DNA from: Candidatus Krumholzibacteriota bacterium
GTDB taxonomy: Bacteria > Krumholzibacteriota > Krumholzibacteriia > LZORAL124-64-63
DNA length: 64,000 nt
Reading direction: 5' to 3'
Assembly: GCA_022711765.1 (NCBI GenBank)
Contig: JAKLEB010000002.1
Location: 939,726 to 1,003,725, forward strand
Positions within the stretch are counted from its first letter, which is position 1, and each line of letters opens with the position of its first letter. The position numbers and the translations under genes were made by a program. Positions 42,496 through 49,788 of the stretch are shown here, in pieces. A model generated the notes under the pieces. It was not told the origin of the DNA, made no database searches, and was given only the letters and a program-made list of their open reading frames with translations.

Positions 42496-45441
42496 ATGGC
42501 GGTTCTCGAGCAACTCGTATTCGGCCCGCGTCCGGACGGTGAGCAGGGTCGCGCCGTCCTGGCCGTCTCGCCCGGCGTCTCGCGGCCCTGCGCGGACGAG
42601 GTCGTCAGGCTCTGCGAGGGCTGGGGCGCCGTCCCGGCGGATGGGCTGCGCCGGCCGGCGTTCCTGTCGTTCCCGCTCGCCGTGCGCGTCTCCGTGCTGA
42701 CCGGCCCCCTGTATGCGGTGATCCGCATCGCGGAGGGACTCAAGCCGATCTACCACGTCCTGATCCTCAGCCGCAGCGACTACCAGGAATTCGAGCTCAA
42801 TCCGTACTGCCTGGCGCAGGAGGACGTGTTCCTCTCCGCCTGGAACCCCGACCACGAGCTGCCGCGCCGGGAGGTCCGCCCCGGCTCGCTCGCGCCGCTG
42901 GTGTCGCCGCCGCCGGGCGCGGCCGACGCCGGCGGTGTCGACGAGGCGATCCGCCAGATCCTCGCCAACCATCGGCTGCTCCTGCCGCTCGAGCGGGCGA
43001 GCAGCGACAGCGATCGCTTCCTCGCCCTGACCATCGCCGGTCTGCCGCGGGCGTTGCGGCAGGAACTGCGGTTCGCGTCCTGGGCGCCGGCGAGCGCCAA
43101 CCGCTACACGCTGGCTGCGACGTTCAAGGAGATGGCGCCGTTCACGTCGTGGCAGCCCTACCTGATGACGTCCGTTCTGGGTCAGCTCCACGAGACCTGC
43201 GAGGACTATGTCCAGCAGGTGCAGCGCTGCCTGCGGACCGGCGACCTCTCCGGGCTCGAACGGCTCAGCTCCAGCGCGCGGGTCGACCTCGCGCGCGCGC
43301 GCTCCGGCTCGCTGCGTCCCAGGAAGAAGGTCGTGACGGCGACGGTCGACGAGGACACCGGCCGCAAGCTCTCGCCGGCGCCGGTCGATCCGATCGAGTC
43401 GCCCCGGGCGCCGGCCGGGCCGGCGGCGGCGCGCTCGCGTCCGGCGACCCGCCCGCGTCCGGCGCCGGTGACGGCGGCGGTCCAGGGCGACGCATCCCCT
43501 CGCTGGGCGAGACCGAGCCCGCCGCGGCGGCGGACCCGCCGGCCGTTGCGGTTCCGGGTGGCCCTGATCCTCGCGCTCGGCGCCCTGGCCGCCGGAGCCG
43601 GCTACCTCTGGTCGTCGGGGCACTGGAGCCGCCTGCCCGGTTTCGCGATCGGCGACGTCCGCCTGCCGACCGATCCGAACCTCGGGGTCGTCGACGTCGC
43701 GGCCCTCTATCAAGGCGTCCTCAACGGCATCCATGAAGGCGGGATGGCCGACCTGGTGAACCTCGACGGGTCCAGCCGCCGGCGGGGGCTCGAGATCCTC
43801 CAGCAGGCCGGCCACCTCCTGGAGACCCAGGGCCAGGGCTACCTGCGCGACGCGGACCGGACGCTCGAGGGCACCACCGTCGGGGGCGTCCCGCTGCCGC
43901 CGGTCGAGCGCCTGCACGAGCGCGGACAGGTCCTGGCGCGCGAGCTGCGGCGGCTGGCGCTGGCCCAGGTGTCGGTCCGTGAATCGGTCGACTGGGCCGA
44001 CCTGCCCGACCTCGAGCAGGACGCGCTCAAGGCGCGTTACGACTCCTTGCTGACCCGGCGCCACCAGCAGGCCAGGCTGGAGCCGGCCCTGCTGCAGGTC
44101 GACGATCTCCTGCGCGGCGTCAATGCGCGGCTCCGCCAGATCGGCGGGCTGACCGCGCTGGAGCGGCTGCTCGGCGCGGCGAGGTGGGAGCCGCAGTGGA
44201 ATCACCGCTGTGAGACCGCCATCGACGATCTCGGCGCGGCCCATCAGTCCCGCGCCCATGACCTCCGGAACTGCGCGGAGGCGCTGCTGAGGCTCAAGCG
44301 CGCCGAACACGCGACCTCCTTCGGCGAGCGCGCCTACGCGGAGGATTACGGAGCCGCGACCTGGTCGACGCCGGCGGTCGCCGATATCCTGCCGGCTCTC
44401 TACGCCCAGGTTCGCGCGGTGCGCGCGGAGGAACTGCCGGCGCTGCTGCGCGCGACGGCCGACTTCTACACCGAGCTCGAGCAGGCCGTCGCCGCCGACG
44501 CCACCGTGGACCGCCAGGTCCGGCTCGCGACGTCGCTGGCGGGCAACCGCGCGGTGAGCTTCGATCCGGCGGTGTACGCGGACCATGTCGCCCGCGTGCG
44601 CTACCTGCTGCTCGAACGCTGCCTGGCGGCCGGTATGCTGCCGGACGCATTGCCCGAGGTCTGCTTCGCCGGCGGCGTCGCCCAGGAGTTCCTGGACTAC
44701 CATGCCGCGTCGGCGGCCGGCCTCGACGCGGTCGGCTGGCGCCGCCTGGCGGGATCGCTGAACGAGCCGTTCCTCGCGCGCTGGGCCGTTCGACGCGCCC
44801 GGGCCGTCGAATCGTCGCGACACACGCGGGAATCGGCGTTCGCCGAGGAGCTGGCCGCCCTCGACCAGCAGCGCGCCGAGCTGCTGCGGCTGGTCGCGGG
44901 CGGCGGTGAGGGCGCCGAATCGTGGCTCGAGCTGGCCGCTGCCGCGACCCGCGTCCGCGACGCCTATGCGGGCGCGCTCTCGGCCGGCAGCCCGGAGGCC
45001 GCCGCCTGGCAGCGCGTGGCCGCGTTGACGGCGGCGCTCCGCGAACCGCCGATCCTGTCCCTGTCCGCCGTGACGGTCCGTATCGACGGAGCGCCCGGAC
45101 GGCAGCCGCCCGACCTGATCGTGGAGCTGCGGGTGGGCGATGCCCCGCCGTGGCGGTCGGCCCGGATCGAGCTCGGGCCGGCGGCGCCGGCCGGATCCGG
45201 CTGGGTCGGGACGGTCAACCTCGGCTGGACGGTGCGCCTGACGACCGGCGCCCGGCTCGCGGTGCGAGTGCTTGCGGCGGACGACGGAGCGGTCGTGACG
45301 GCGGCCGGCAGCGACGGCTGGCTCGAGGATTGGCAGCCCCATCGGCTCGGCGGCATGGACGCCGGCAACGGCGTGCGGTTGTCCTGGTACCTGACCGCGC
45401 CGTACTGGGAGGCGCTCGCGTTGCCTTCGCTGCTGCCCTGA
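42496..45441 (+). CDS. Large membrane protein with GAP1-like N-terminal part
   Basis: 981 residues, not a standard family. Residues 1-120 (Glu-Gln-Leu-Val-Phe-Gly-Pro-Arg, Leu-Ala-Val-Ser-Pro-Gly, Leu-Cys-Glu-Gly-Trp-Gly, His-Val-Leu-Ile-Leu) and 150-260 (Gly-Leu-Pro-Arg-Ala-Leu-Arg-Gln-Glu-Leu-Arg-Phe-Ala-Ser) resemble, from memory, the N and M domains of GTPase-associated protein 1. A Pro/Arg/Ala-rich linker leads to a single membrane helix (353-372) with a strongly basic cytoplasmic side. The remaining ~600 residues are helical and should lie outside the cytoplasm. It ends in a beta-rich segment. The ATG at 42496 was preferred to a GTG at 42487 on SD spacing. No GTPase gene is adjacent. 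Function unknown; GAP1 likeness needs a profile search. Confidence 0.55.
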   Translation: MAVLEQLVFGPRPDGEQGRAVLAVSPGVSRPCADEVVRLCEGWGAVPADGLRRPAFLSFPLAVRVSVLTGPLYAVIRIAEGLKPIYHVLILSRSDYQEFELNPYCLAQEDVFLSAWNPDHELPRREVRPGSLAPLVSPPPGAADAGGVDEAIRQILANHRLLLPLERASSDSDRFLALTIAGLPRALRQELRFASWAPASANRYTLAATFKEMAPFTSWQPYLMTSVLGQLHETCEDYVQQVQRCLRTGDLSGLERLSSSARVDLARARSGSLRPRKKVVTATVDEDTGRKLSPAPVDPIESPRAPAGPAAARSRPATRPRPAPVTAAVQGDASPRWARPSPPRRRTRRPLRFRVALILALGALAAGAGYLWSSGHWSRLPGFAIGDVRLPTDPNLGVVDVAALYQGVLNGIHEGGMADLVNLDGSSRRRGLEILQQAGHLLETQGQGYLRDADRTLEGTTVGGVPLPPVERLHERGQVLARELRRLALAQVSVRESVDWADLPDLEQDALKARYDSLLTRRHQQARLEPALLQVDDLLRGVNARLRQIGGLTALERLLGAARWEPQWNHRCETAIDDLGAAHQSRAHDLRNCAEALLRLKRAEHATSFGERAYAEDYGAATWSTPAVADILPALYAQVRAVRAEELPALLRATADFYTELEQAVAADATVDRQVRLATSLAGNRAVSFDPAVYADHVARVRYLLLERCLAAGMLPDALPEVCFAGGVAQEFLDYHAASAAGLDAVGWRRLAGSLNEPFLARWAVRRARAVESSRHTRESAFAEELAALDQQRAELLRLVAGGGEGAESWLELAAAATRVRDAYAGALSAGSPEAAAWQRVAALTAALREPPILSLSAVTVRIDGAPGRQPPDLIVELRVGDAPPWRSARIELGPAAPAGSGWVGTVNLGWTVRLTTGARLAVRVLAADDGAVVTAAGSDGWLEDWQPHRLGGMDAGNGVRLSWYLTAPYWEALALPSLLP

Positions 45442-45502
45442 ACCCTCGTCCTCGCCCTGCGAAGCGTCGGTCCGCGATCCGCCGGAGCCGGGAGGGAGCC
45501 GG

Positions 45503-46237
45503 TCAGCCGCGCGCTTCCTCACGCGCGTCGTTCGTCCCCGGACGCCCTGCGACGTCGAGGGGCAGCGCGAGGATCTCGCGCAGGTCGCCGATCGTCCAGT
45601 CCGCGCGATCGAGCTCGTCGGGCTCGCCGAACCCGAATCGGCAGCCGATCGTCCGGGCGCCCAGGGCGCGGCCCGCCTCGATATCGTGCACCCGGTCGCC
45701 GACCACGACGACGTCCGCGTAGCCCCGGGCGAGGTGGCGGACCATGCCGGTCTTGTGGCGGGCCAGCCGGCGCCGGACCGCGAACTCGAGCGACAGCGTG
45801 CGGCTGAACCAGCGTTCGAGCCCGTGCACCTCGATGACCGCCTGGAAGTACGGCTCGCTCGCGTTGCTGAAGAGGGCGAGATCGTGGCCGCGCTCCCGCA
45901 GCGCGGTCAACGTCTCCTGCGCGCCGTCGTAGAGCTGCGATTCGCCCCGCCGGAGCGCCGCCACCTCCGCGCGCACCGACAGGACCTCGAATTCGCTCGC
46001 GAACGCGTCGCGCAGCTCCGCCGCGACCGTCGCGGCGTCGAAGGCGGCCCGGAAGAACGTGGTGCTCGGCAAGCCCATCGCGAGGCTGATCCGCTCGCGG
46101 TCGATCGCGGGGACCGGCAGCTCGAAGTGCTCGTAGGTCGCGATCAGGGCCTCCGCCACGGCGTCGATGACGGCGTGTCGGCCGTCCATCAGGGTCCCGT
46201 CGGTGTCGAAGATGACGACTCTGCCGGAACTCGTCAT
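45503..46237 (-). CDS. HAD-superfamily phosphatase
   Basis: 244 residues. Motif I is Phe-Asp-Thr-Asp-Gly-Thr-Leu-Met-Asp-Gly near residue 10. Motif II is Leu-Phe-Ser-Asn-Ala near 120. Motif III Lys is in Arg-His-Lys-Thr-Gly, and motif IV is Val-Gly-Asp-Arg-Val-His-Asp-Ile-Glu-Ala-Gly. A helical cap lies between motifs I and II, as in phosphoglycolate phosphatases. It hydrolyses small phosphate esters; the substrate is not given. Its ATG overlaps the stop of the upstream selenoprotein gene (ATGA), so the two are translated together. Confidence 0.88.
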   Translation of the reverse strand: MTSSGRVVIFDTDGTLMDGRHAVIDAVAEALIATYEHFELPVPAIDRERISLAMGLPSTTFFRAAFDAATVAAELRDAFASEFEVLSVRAEVAALRRGESQLYDGAQETLTALRERGHDLALFSNASEPYFQAVIEVHGLERWFSRTLSLEFAVRRRLARHKTGMVRHLARGYADVVVVGDRVHDIEAGRALGARTIGCRFGFGEPDELDRADWTIGDLREILALPLDVAGRPGTNDAREEARG

Positions 46238-46467
46238 GGACGCTCCTCGTGCCTGGCCAGCGGCTCCATGACCTCGCGGTCCTCCGGGAAACGGCCCTGG
46301 GCCCGCTTCGAGAAGATCAATTCGCCGTCGACCGTGACCTCGAACACGCCCCCGCTGGAGGCGATCAAAACGACCTCGCAGCCGAAGCGATCCTCGATCC
46401 GCGCGGCCAGACCGGTCGCGTGCGGCTCGTAGTTTCAGACTCGACAGTACTCGATGGTCACCTTCAT
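46234..46467 (-). CDS. SelW/Rdx-family selenoprotein with in-frame UGA (Sec) codon
   Basis: 77 residues when the UGA at 46437-46435 is read as selenocysteine. The protein begins Met-Lys-Val-Thr-Ile-Glu-Tyr-Cys-Arg-Val-Sec-Asn-Tyr, giving the redox motif CxxU at residues 8-11, where SelW/SelT/SelH relatives have CxxU or CxxC. Downstream Ser-Ser-Gly-Gly-Val-Phe-Glu-Val-Thr-Val-Asp-Gly and Phe-Ser-Lys with Gly-Arg-Phe-Pro-Glu are Rdx-family hallmarks. The ATG has AAGGA 8 bases upstream. The coding frame otherwise has no stop up to the TGA at 46236, which overlaps the HAD start by four bases. The gap between dehydrogenase and HAD would look empty under normal annotation. A thioredoxin-like fold for thiol redox work in the cytoplasm is expected. 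It requires SelB, SelC and SelD elsewhere in the genome. Confidence 0.85.
46399..46437 (-). promoter_or_regulatory. Bacterial SECIS element of the SelW-like gene
   Basis: Starting 9 bases after the UGA on the minus strand, an RNA hairpin forms with CCG/CGG (46425-46423 with 46401-46399), a two-base bulge, CGCG/CGCG (46420-46417 with 46405-46402), one A-C mismatch and CC/GG, closing on the apical loop GGUCU (46413-46409). The GGU begins 21 bases after the UGA. GGUCU is also the loop of the E. coli fdhF SECIS that binds SelB, as I remember it. Sequence only; folding was done by eye. Confidence 0.75.
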
Positions 46468-46507
46468 GTCGATGTCCTTCGTGGCGGACGGCGCGGGGAC
46501 CGGCTCG

Positions 46508-47683
46508 CTAGAACTGGATGAGCGGTTTCGGCCAGTCCGCGAGCGTCCGCTCGAAGCCGGCCAGAGCGAAGTCCTCGATGTGCACGACGGCTTCCTCGCC
46601 GCCGCCCAGGATCACGTCGTGGATCCGCGCCTGGATGCCGTTGCTCTGGTCCTCGAGGAGATTCCGCGTGACGTACCAGTCGGCGAAGATGCGCCTGCCG
46701 ATGACGGAGTGCAGCGAGATGCCGTTGACGATCAGGCGATCCATGGCCTGGATCTGGGCGTCGCCCTGCTTGAGCCCGAACAAGATGACGTCGCCGCCGC
46801 GGCGCGTCGACTGGATCGCGTTGTTCACCGACGAGTTGTAGCCCGCCATCTCGAGGCTCACGTCGGCGCCGATGCCGCCGAAGGCCTCGCGGACCTGCTT
46901 GACGAGTTCGTCGTCGGCTCGCCAGTCCGAGGCGGCCAGGCGCTGGGCGTCGAGCACGATCACGTCGTCCGCGCCGAGCCGGCGCGCCATCTCGGCGTTC
47001 TTCGGATTGGGCTCGATGCCGATGACGCGGGTGGCGCCGAGCGACCGGGCGACCATCACGACGAACAGGCCGATGGTCCCGCAGCCGAACACCGCCACCG
47101 TCTTGCCGCGAAGGTCGGCGGTCGTCGCCGCGTGCACGGCGTTGCCGAACGGCTCCTGGATGGCCGCCACCTTCAGCTTGATCTTGCGCTGGTCGGTGGG
47201 CCAGAGCGTCTGCGCCGGGAGCTTCAGGTACTCGGCGAAGCAGCCGTCCTGGGCGATGCCGATGATGATGTCGTTGGCGCAGATGTGGGTCTGGCCGATC
47301 CGGCACTGGTAGCACACGTTGCAGATGATGTGGCTCTCGGTCGAGACGATGTCCTTGCGCCGGTAGCCGTACGTGCGCGCGGCGCGGTCCCCGACCTCCA
47401 CCAGCTCGCCGACCATCTCGTGGCCGATGATGCGGACCGTCTTGTCCTCGCGCTTGAGGCTGTCGAAGATCATCCCCTTGAACGCGTTCCGGTTCCAGAT
47501 GCCCCGGTCGCTGCCGCAGAAGCCGGCGTAGATCACCTTGACGATGACCCGGTCGGCGTCCTGGGGGTCCTGCTGCGGATCGAGCGTCGGGCGCGGCATG
47601 GCCCGCTTCTCGAACCCGCGGGTCTGGTCCCATGGCATCGTGGACTTGTCGTAGACCAGCGCGAGCATCTGTTCGGGTTTCAC
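46508..47683 (-). CDS. Zinc-dependent alcohol dehydrogenase-family protein
   Basis: 391 residues, MDR type. Catalytic zinc Cys in Gly-Phe-Cys-Gly-Ser-Asp, then Gly-His-Glu-Met-Val-Gly-Glu. The structural zinc cluster is Cys-Asn-Val-Cys-Tyr-Gln-Cys with a later His-Ile-Cys, and the Rossmann motif Gly-Cys-Gly-Thr-Ile-Gly with Glu in Gly-Ile-Glu-Pro-Asn, a form preferring NAD. It would oxidise an alcohol or polyol such as sorbitol or threonine; the substrate is not readable. The GTG has GGAGGT 6 bases upstream. The selenoprotein gene begins 40 bases after its stop and the HAD gene follows, suggesting one operon. Confidence 0.87.
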   Translation of the reverse strand: MKPEQMLALVYDKSTMPWDQTRGFEKRAMPRPTLDPQQDPQDADRVIVKVIYAGFCGSDRGIWNRNAFKGMIFDSLKREDKTVRIIGHEMVGELVEVGDRAARTYGYRRKDIVSTESHIICNVCYQCRIGQTHICANDIIIGIAQDGCFAEYLKLPAQTLWPTDQRKIKLKVAAIQEPFGNAVHAATTADLRGKTVAVFGCGTIGLFVVMVARSLGATRVIGIEPNPKNAEMARRLGADDVIVLDAQRLAASDWRADDELVKQVREAFGGIGADVSLEMAGYNSSVNNAIQSTRRGGDVILFGLKQGDAQIQAMDRLIVNGISLHSVIGRRIFADWYVTRNLLEDQSNGIQARIHDVILGGGEEAVVHIEDFALAGFERTLADWPKPLIQF

Positions 47684-47730
47684 GGATCGACCTCCGGGGA
47701 AGCCACGGGTTCGCGTGCGCCGGATAGGCG

Positions 47731-47756
47731 TTGGCCCTGCCCGCGGGCAGGGCCAA
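47731..47756. repeat. Perfect 26-bp palindrome upstream of the dehydrogenase
   Basis: Two 13-base arms, TTGGCCCTGCCCG (47731-47743) and its exact complement (47744-47756), with no spacer, 48 bases before the dehydrogenase GTG and 54 bases after the end of the ParA-like gene. No T tract follows, so an operator for the dehydrogenase operon or a Rho-aided hairpin are both possible. Confidence 0.7.
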
Positions 47757-47809
47757 TGTAGGTGACCGCGCGTGGCCGGGCAAACCGCGTCCCGCCGGGC
47801 GCGGTCCGT

Positions 47810-49003
47810 TCAGTGGAACCGGTCGCGGGAGCCGTCGTCGCGCAGCCAGGGCTCGTCCCAGGTCTCGCCGCCGTCCAGCTCCTCCTCGGCGATCAGGTCC
47901 TCGAGCGACACCAGCTCGGGACTGGCCGGCTCGGCGGGCGAGGGGCGAGGGGGCAGGTCCAGGCCGCCACCCGCGCGCAGGGCGCCCAGCAGGGTCTCGA
48001 GCCCGCTCGCCAGACCGAACCCGCCGCTGTCCGCGCCGCTCTCCGAGGGCGCCGCCCGTCCGGGCTCATCCCACGCCAGCGCCCCGAGGGCCGCCGGGAC
48101 GTCGCGCCACGCGCGAGGAGCGCCCCCGGCGCTGCCGGCCGCCGCGAGGCCTTCGCGCTCGCAGTAACGGCTCATGATCTCGTCGGCCAGGTTGAAGTAC
48201 GCCCGGCTGCCGCTGGACCGGCGGTCGTAGATGACGCTCGGCTTGCCGCGCAGCGCCATCTCGCTGAGGCGGGTGGTGCGCGGCACGGTCGTGTCCAGCA
48301 GGATCGGGCCGAACTCCTCGGCGACCTTCGCGGCGACGTGCCGGCCCATCTTGGTCCGCTCGTTGAGCATGGTCAGGAAGATGCCTTCCAGCTCCGGCCC
48401 GACCACGACCTCGCCGCCGCGCGCCTCGTTGAACGTGTCGAGGGCGCCGAGCAGCGTGCCCAGCGAATCCCGGCACAGCTCCTCGGCCTGAACCGGCACC
48501 AGGACGCCGTCGGAAGCCTGCAGCGCCGCCCGCGTGGGAGCGCCGAGGTGGGGCGGGCAATCGATCAGGATCGTGTCGTAGAGGTCCCGCGCCCGGTCGA
48601 CCTGCTGGATGAACAGGTCCGTCCGGCTGGCCATCAACGCCAGGTAGCGCTCCTCCTCCTCGAGCCCGCGCACCCGCGACGAGGCGAAGAAGAGGTTCTT
48701 CAGGGGGCTGGTCTGGGCGAGGTGGGTGAGCGAGACGTCGTGGTCCCAGAGATCGAGCAGGCCGCCGTCGAGGTCCTCGGGCCCGCAGCCGAGGGTGCGC
48801 GCCACGCCGCACTGGGGATCGACGCCGACGATGAGGACCGTGTGGCCCGACAGCGCGAAGGCGGCGCCGAGGTTCACCGCCGACGTCGTCTTGCCCACGC
48901 CCCCCTTGCGGCTGACGAGGCTGATCACGCGGGCCGAGAGGGTGTTCCAGGGAGTGCGGTTCTTGGGTCGGGACGGCTCTGGTGTCGCGCTGGCGTGCTC
49001 CAT
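47810..49003 (-). CDS. Orphan ParA/MinD-type ATPase with C-terminal extension
   Basis: 397 residues, longer than Soj/ParA of about 260. The deviant Walker A is Arg-Lys-Gly-Gly-Val-Gly-Lys-Thr-Thr near residue 32-40 (both signature lysines). Walker A' is Val-Asp-Pro-Gln-Cys-Gly, and Walker B Ile-Leu-Ile-Asp-Cys-Pro-Pro. The last ~110 residues (Gly/Ala/Pro/Glu-rich, ending Arg-Asp-Arg-Phe-His) are an acidic low-complexity tail. ParA proteins form ATP-dependent gradients on DNA and place chromosomes, plasmids or protein complexes. No ParB gene is adjacent, so it may position some other cargo. SD AAGGAGA precedes the ATG. Confidence 0.8.
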   Translation of the reverse strand: MEHASATPEPSRPKNRTPWNTLSARVISLVSRKGGVGKTTSAVNLGAAFALSGHTVLIVGVDPQCGVARTLGCGPEDLDGGLLDLWDHDVSLTHLAQTSPLKNLFFASSRVRGLEEEERYLALMASRTDLFIQQVDRARDLYDTILIDCPPHLGAPTRAALQASDGVLVPVQAEELCRDSLGTLLGALDTFNEARGGEVVVGPELEGIFLTMLNERTKMGRHVAAKVAEEFGPILLDTTVPRTTRLSEMALRGKPSVIYDRRSSGSRAYFNLADEIMSRYCEREGLAAAGSAGGAPRAWRDVPAALGALAWDEPGRAAPSESGADSGGFGLASGLETLLGALRAGGGLDLPPRPSPAEPASPELVSLEDLIAEEELDGGETWDEPWLRDDGSRDRFH

Positions 49004-49074
49004 CGGTGCCTCTCCTTGGATGATTCGTGGGAGGTTGGGCGACGAGGCCTGCGGTCCGCCGGGTTCGACGGCGC

Positions 49075-49104
49075 AATGTAGCCGACTTGGCGACTGCGAA
49101 TCAA
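49075..49104 (-). promoter_or_regulatory. Promoter of the ParA-like gene
   Basis: On the minus strand TTGATT (49104-49099), 18 bases, TACATT (49080-49075), giving a leader of about 65 bases. It lies in the most AT-rich part of the divergent gap with the ACT-domain gene. Confidence 0.45.
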
Positions 49105-49290
49105 CGAGAAAATGCGTTCAGGAAGCAAAAAACCACCTCGGGTCGACGAAACTCCCGGCGCCGGACGGCGGCGCGCGCGACCGCCGCGGGGAGCCGGCGG
49201 CTCCGGATTTGTCCCGCCGCCCGGCGTGGACCATATTACCGGCAGGCCCCCTTGGCCCCGGCGCGGATCCCAGGAAGGAGCGAGCGGCCC

Positions 49291-49767
49291 ATGACCGGTA
49301 AGATCGCCGTCGGCGGCATCACGAGGACGGACGACCTCGTGGTGGTCCGCGTGCTCGGGGCGCGCTCGAGCGACCGCTTCGCCGGCCGCACGCTCAATAC
49401 CCTGGGCAAGGCGGGGATCAACATCACCTGCTGCGCGTGCTTCTCGGACGACCGCGACCGCCAGAACCTCGCCATGGCGATCCACCGCCAGGACCTGGAC
49501 CAGGCGCTGGGCTTGCTCCAGGGCATCCGCGAGGAGATCGGCGCCGAACGGATCGAGGTCCGGCGGCGTTGCAGCGCCATCGCGATCTACGGCCCGCAGT
49601 TCAGCTCGAGTCCCGCGATCGCCGGCCGCATCTTCGACGCCACCGACCGCGCCGGGATCGAGGTGCAGATGATCAGCACCTCGTTCACCACGGTGGCGAT
49701 CCTGATCGACACCGACTGCGCCGAGCCGGCGCTGGCCGGCCTGCGCGAGACGTTCGTCGCCCCCTGA
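49291..49767 (+). CDS. Double ACT-domain protein (aspartokinase regulatory-domain like)
   Basis: 158 residues with no catalytic domain. Two ACT-like units: the first with Val-Val-Arg-Val-Leu-Gly near residue 15 and Ile-Asn-Ile-Thr-Cys near 45, the second with Ala-Ile-Tyr-Gly-Pro near 90, Ala-Gly-Ile-Glu-Val-Gln-Met-Ile-Ser-Thr-Ser near 120 and a closing Ile-Leu-Ile-Asp-Thr-Asp strand. These match the C-terminal regulatory part of aspartate kinase, which binds lysine or threonine. It may sense an amino acid and regulate a partner enzyme. SD AAGGAG lies 11 bases before the ATG, somewhat far. Confidence 0.75.
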   Translation: MTGKIAVGGITRTDDLVVVRVLGARSSDRFAGRTLNTLGKAGINITCCACFSDDRDRQNLAMAIHRQDLDQALGLLQGIREEIGAERIEVRRRCSAIAIYGPQFSSSPAIAGRIFDATDRAGIEVQMISTSFTTVAILIDTDCAEPALAGLRETFVAP

Positions 49768-49788
49768 CCCGCCCGGGCCGGCCGCCGG

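Noticed and set aside
47731-47756. Rho-independent terminator for the ParA-like gene
   Set aside because: The hairpin is perfect but has no T tract on the minus strand, so it is listed as a palindrome only.
46454-47761. Plus-strand frame over the dehydrogenase
   Set aside because: Shadow of the minus-strand gene; the minus strand has zinc, Rossmann and ribosome-site evidence.
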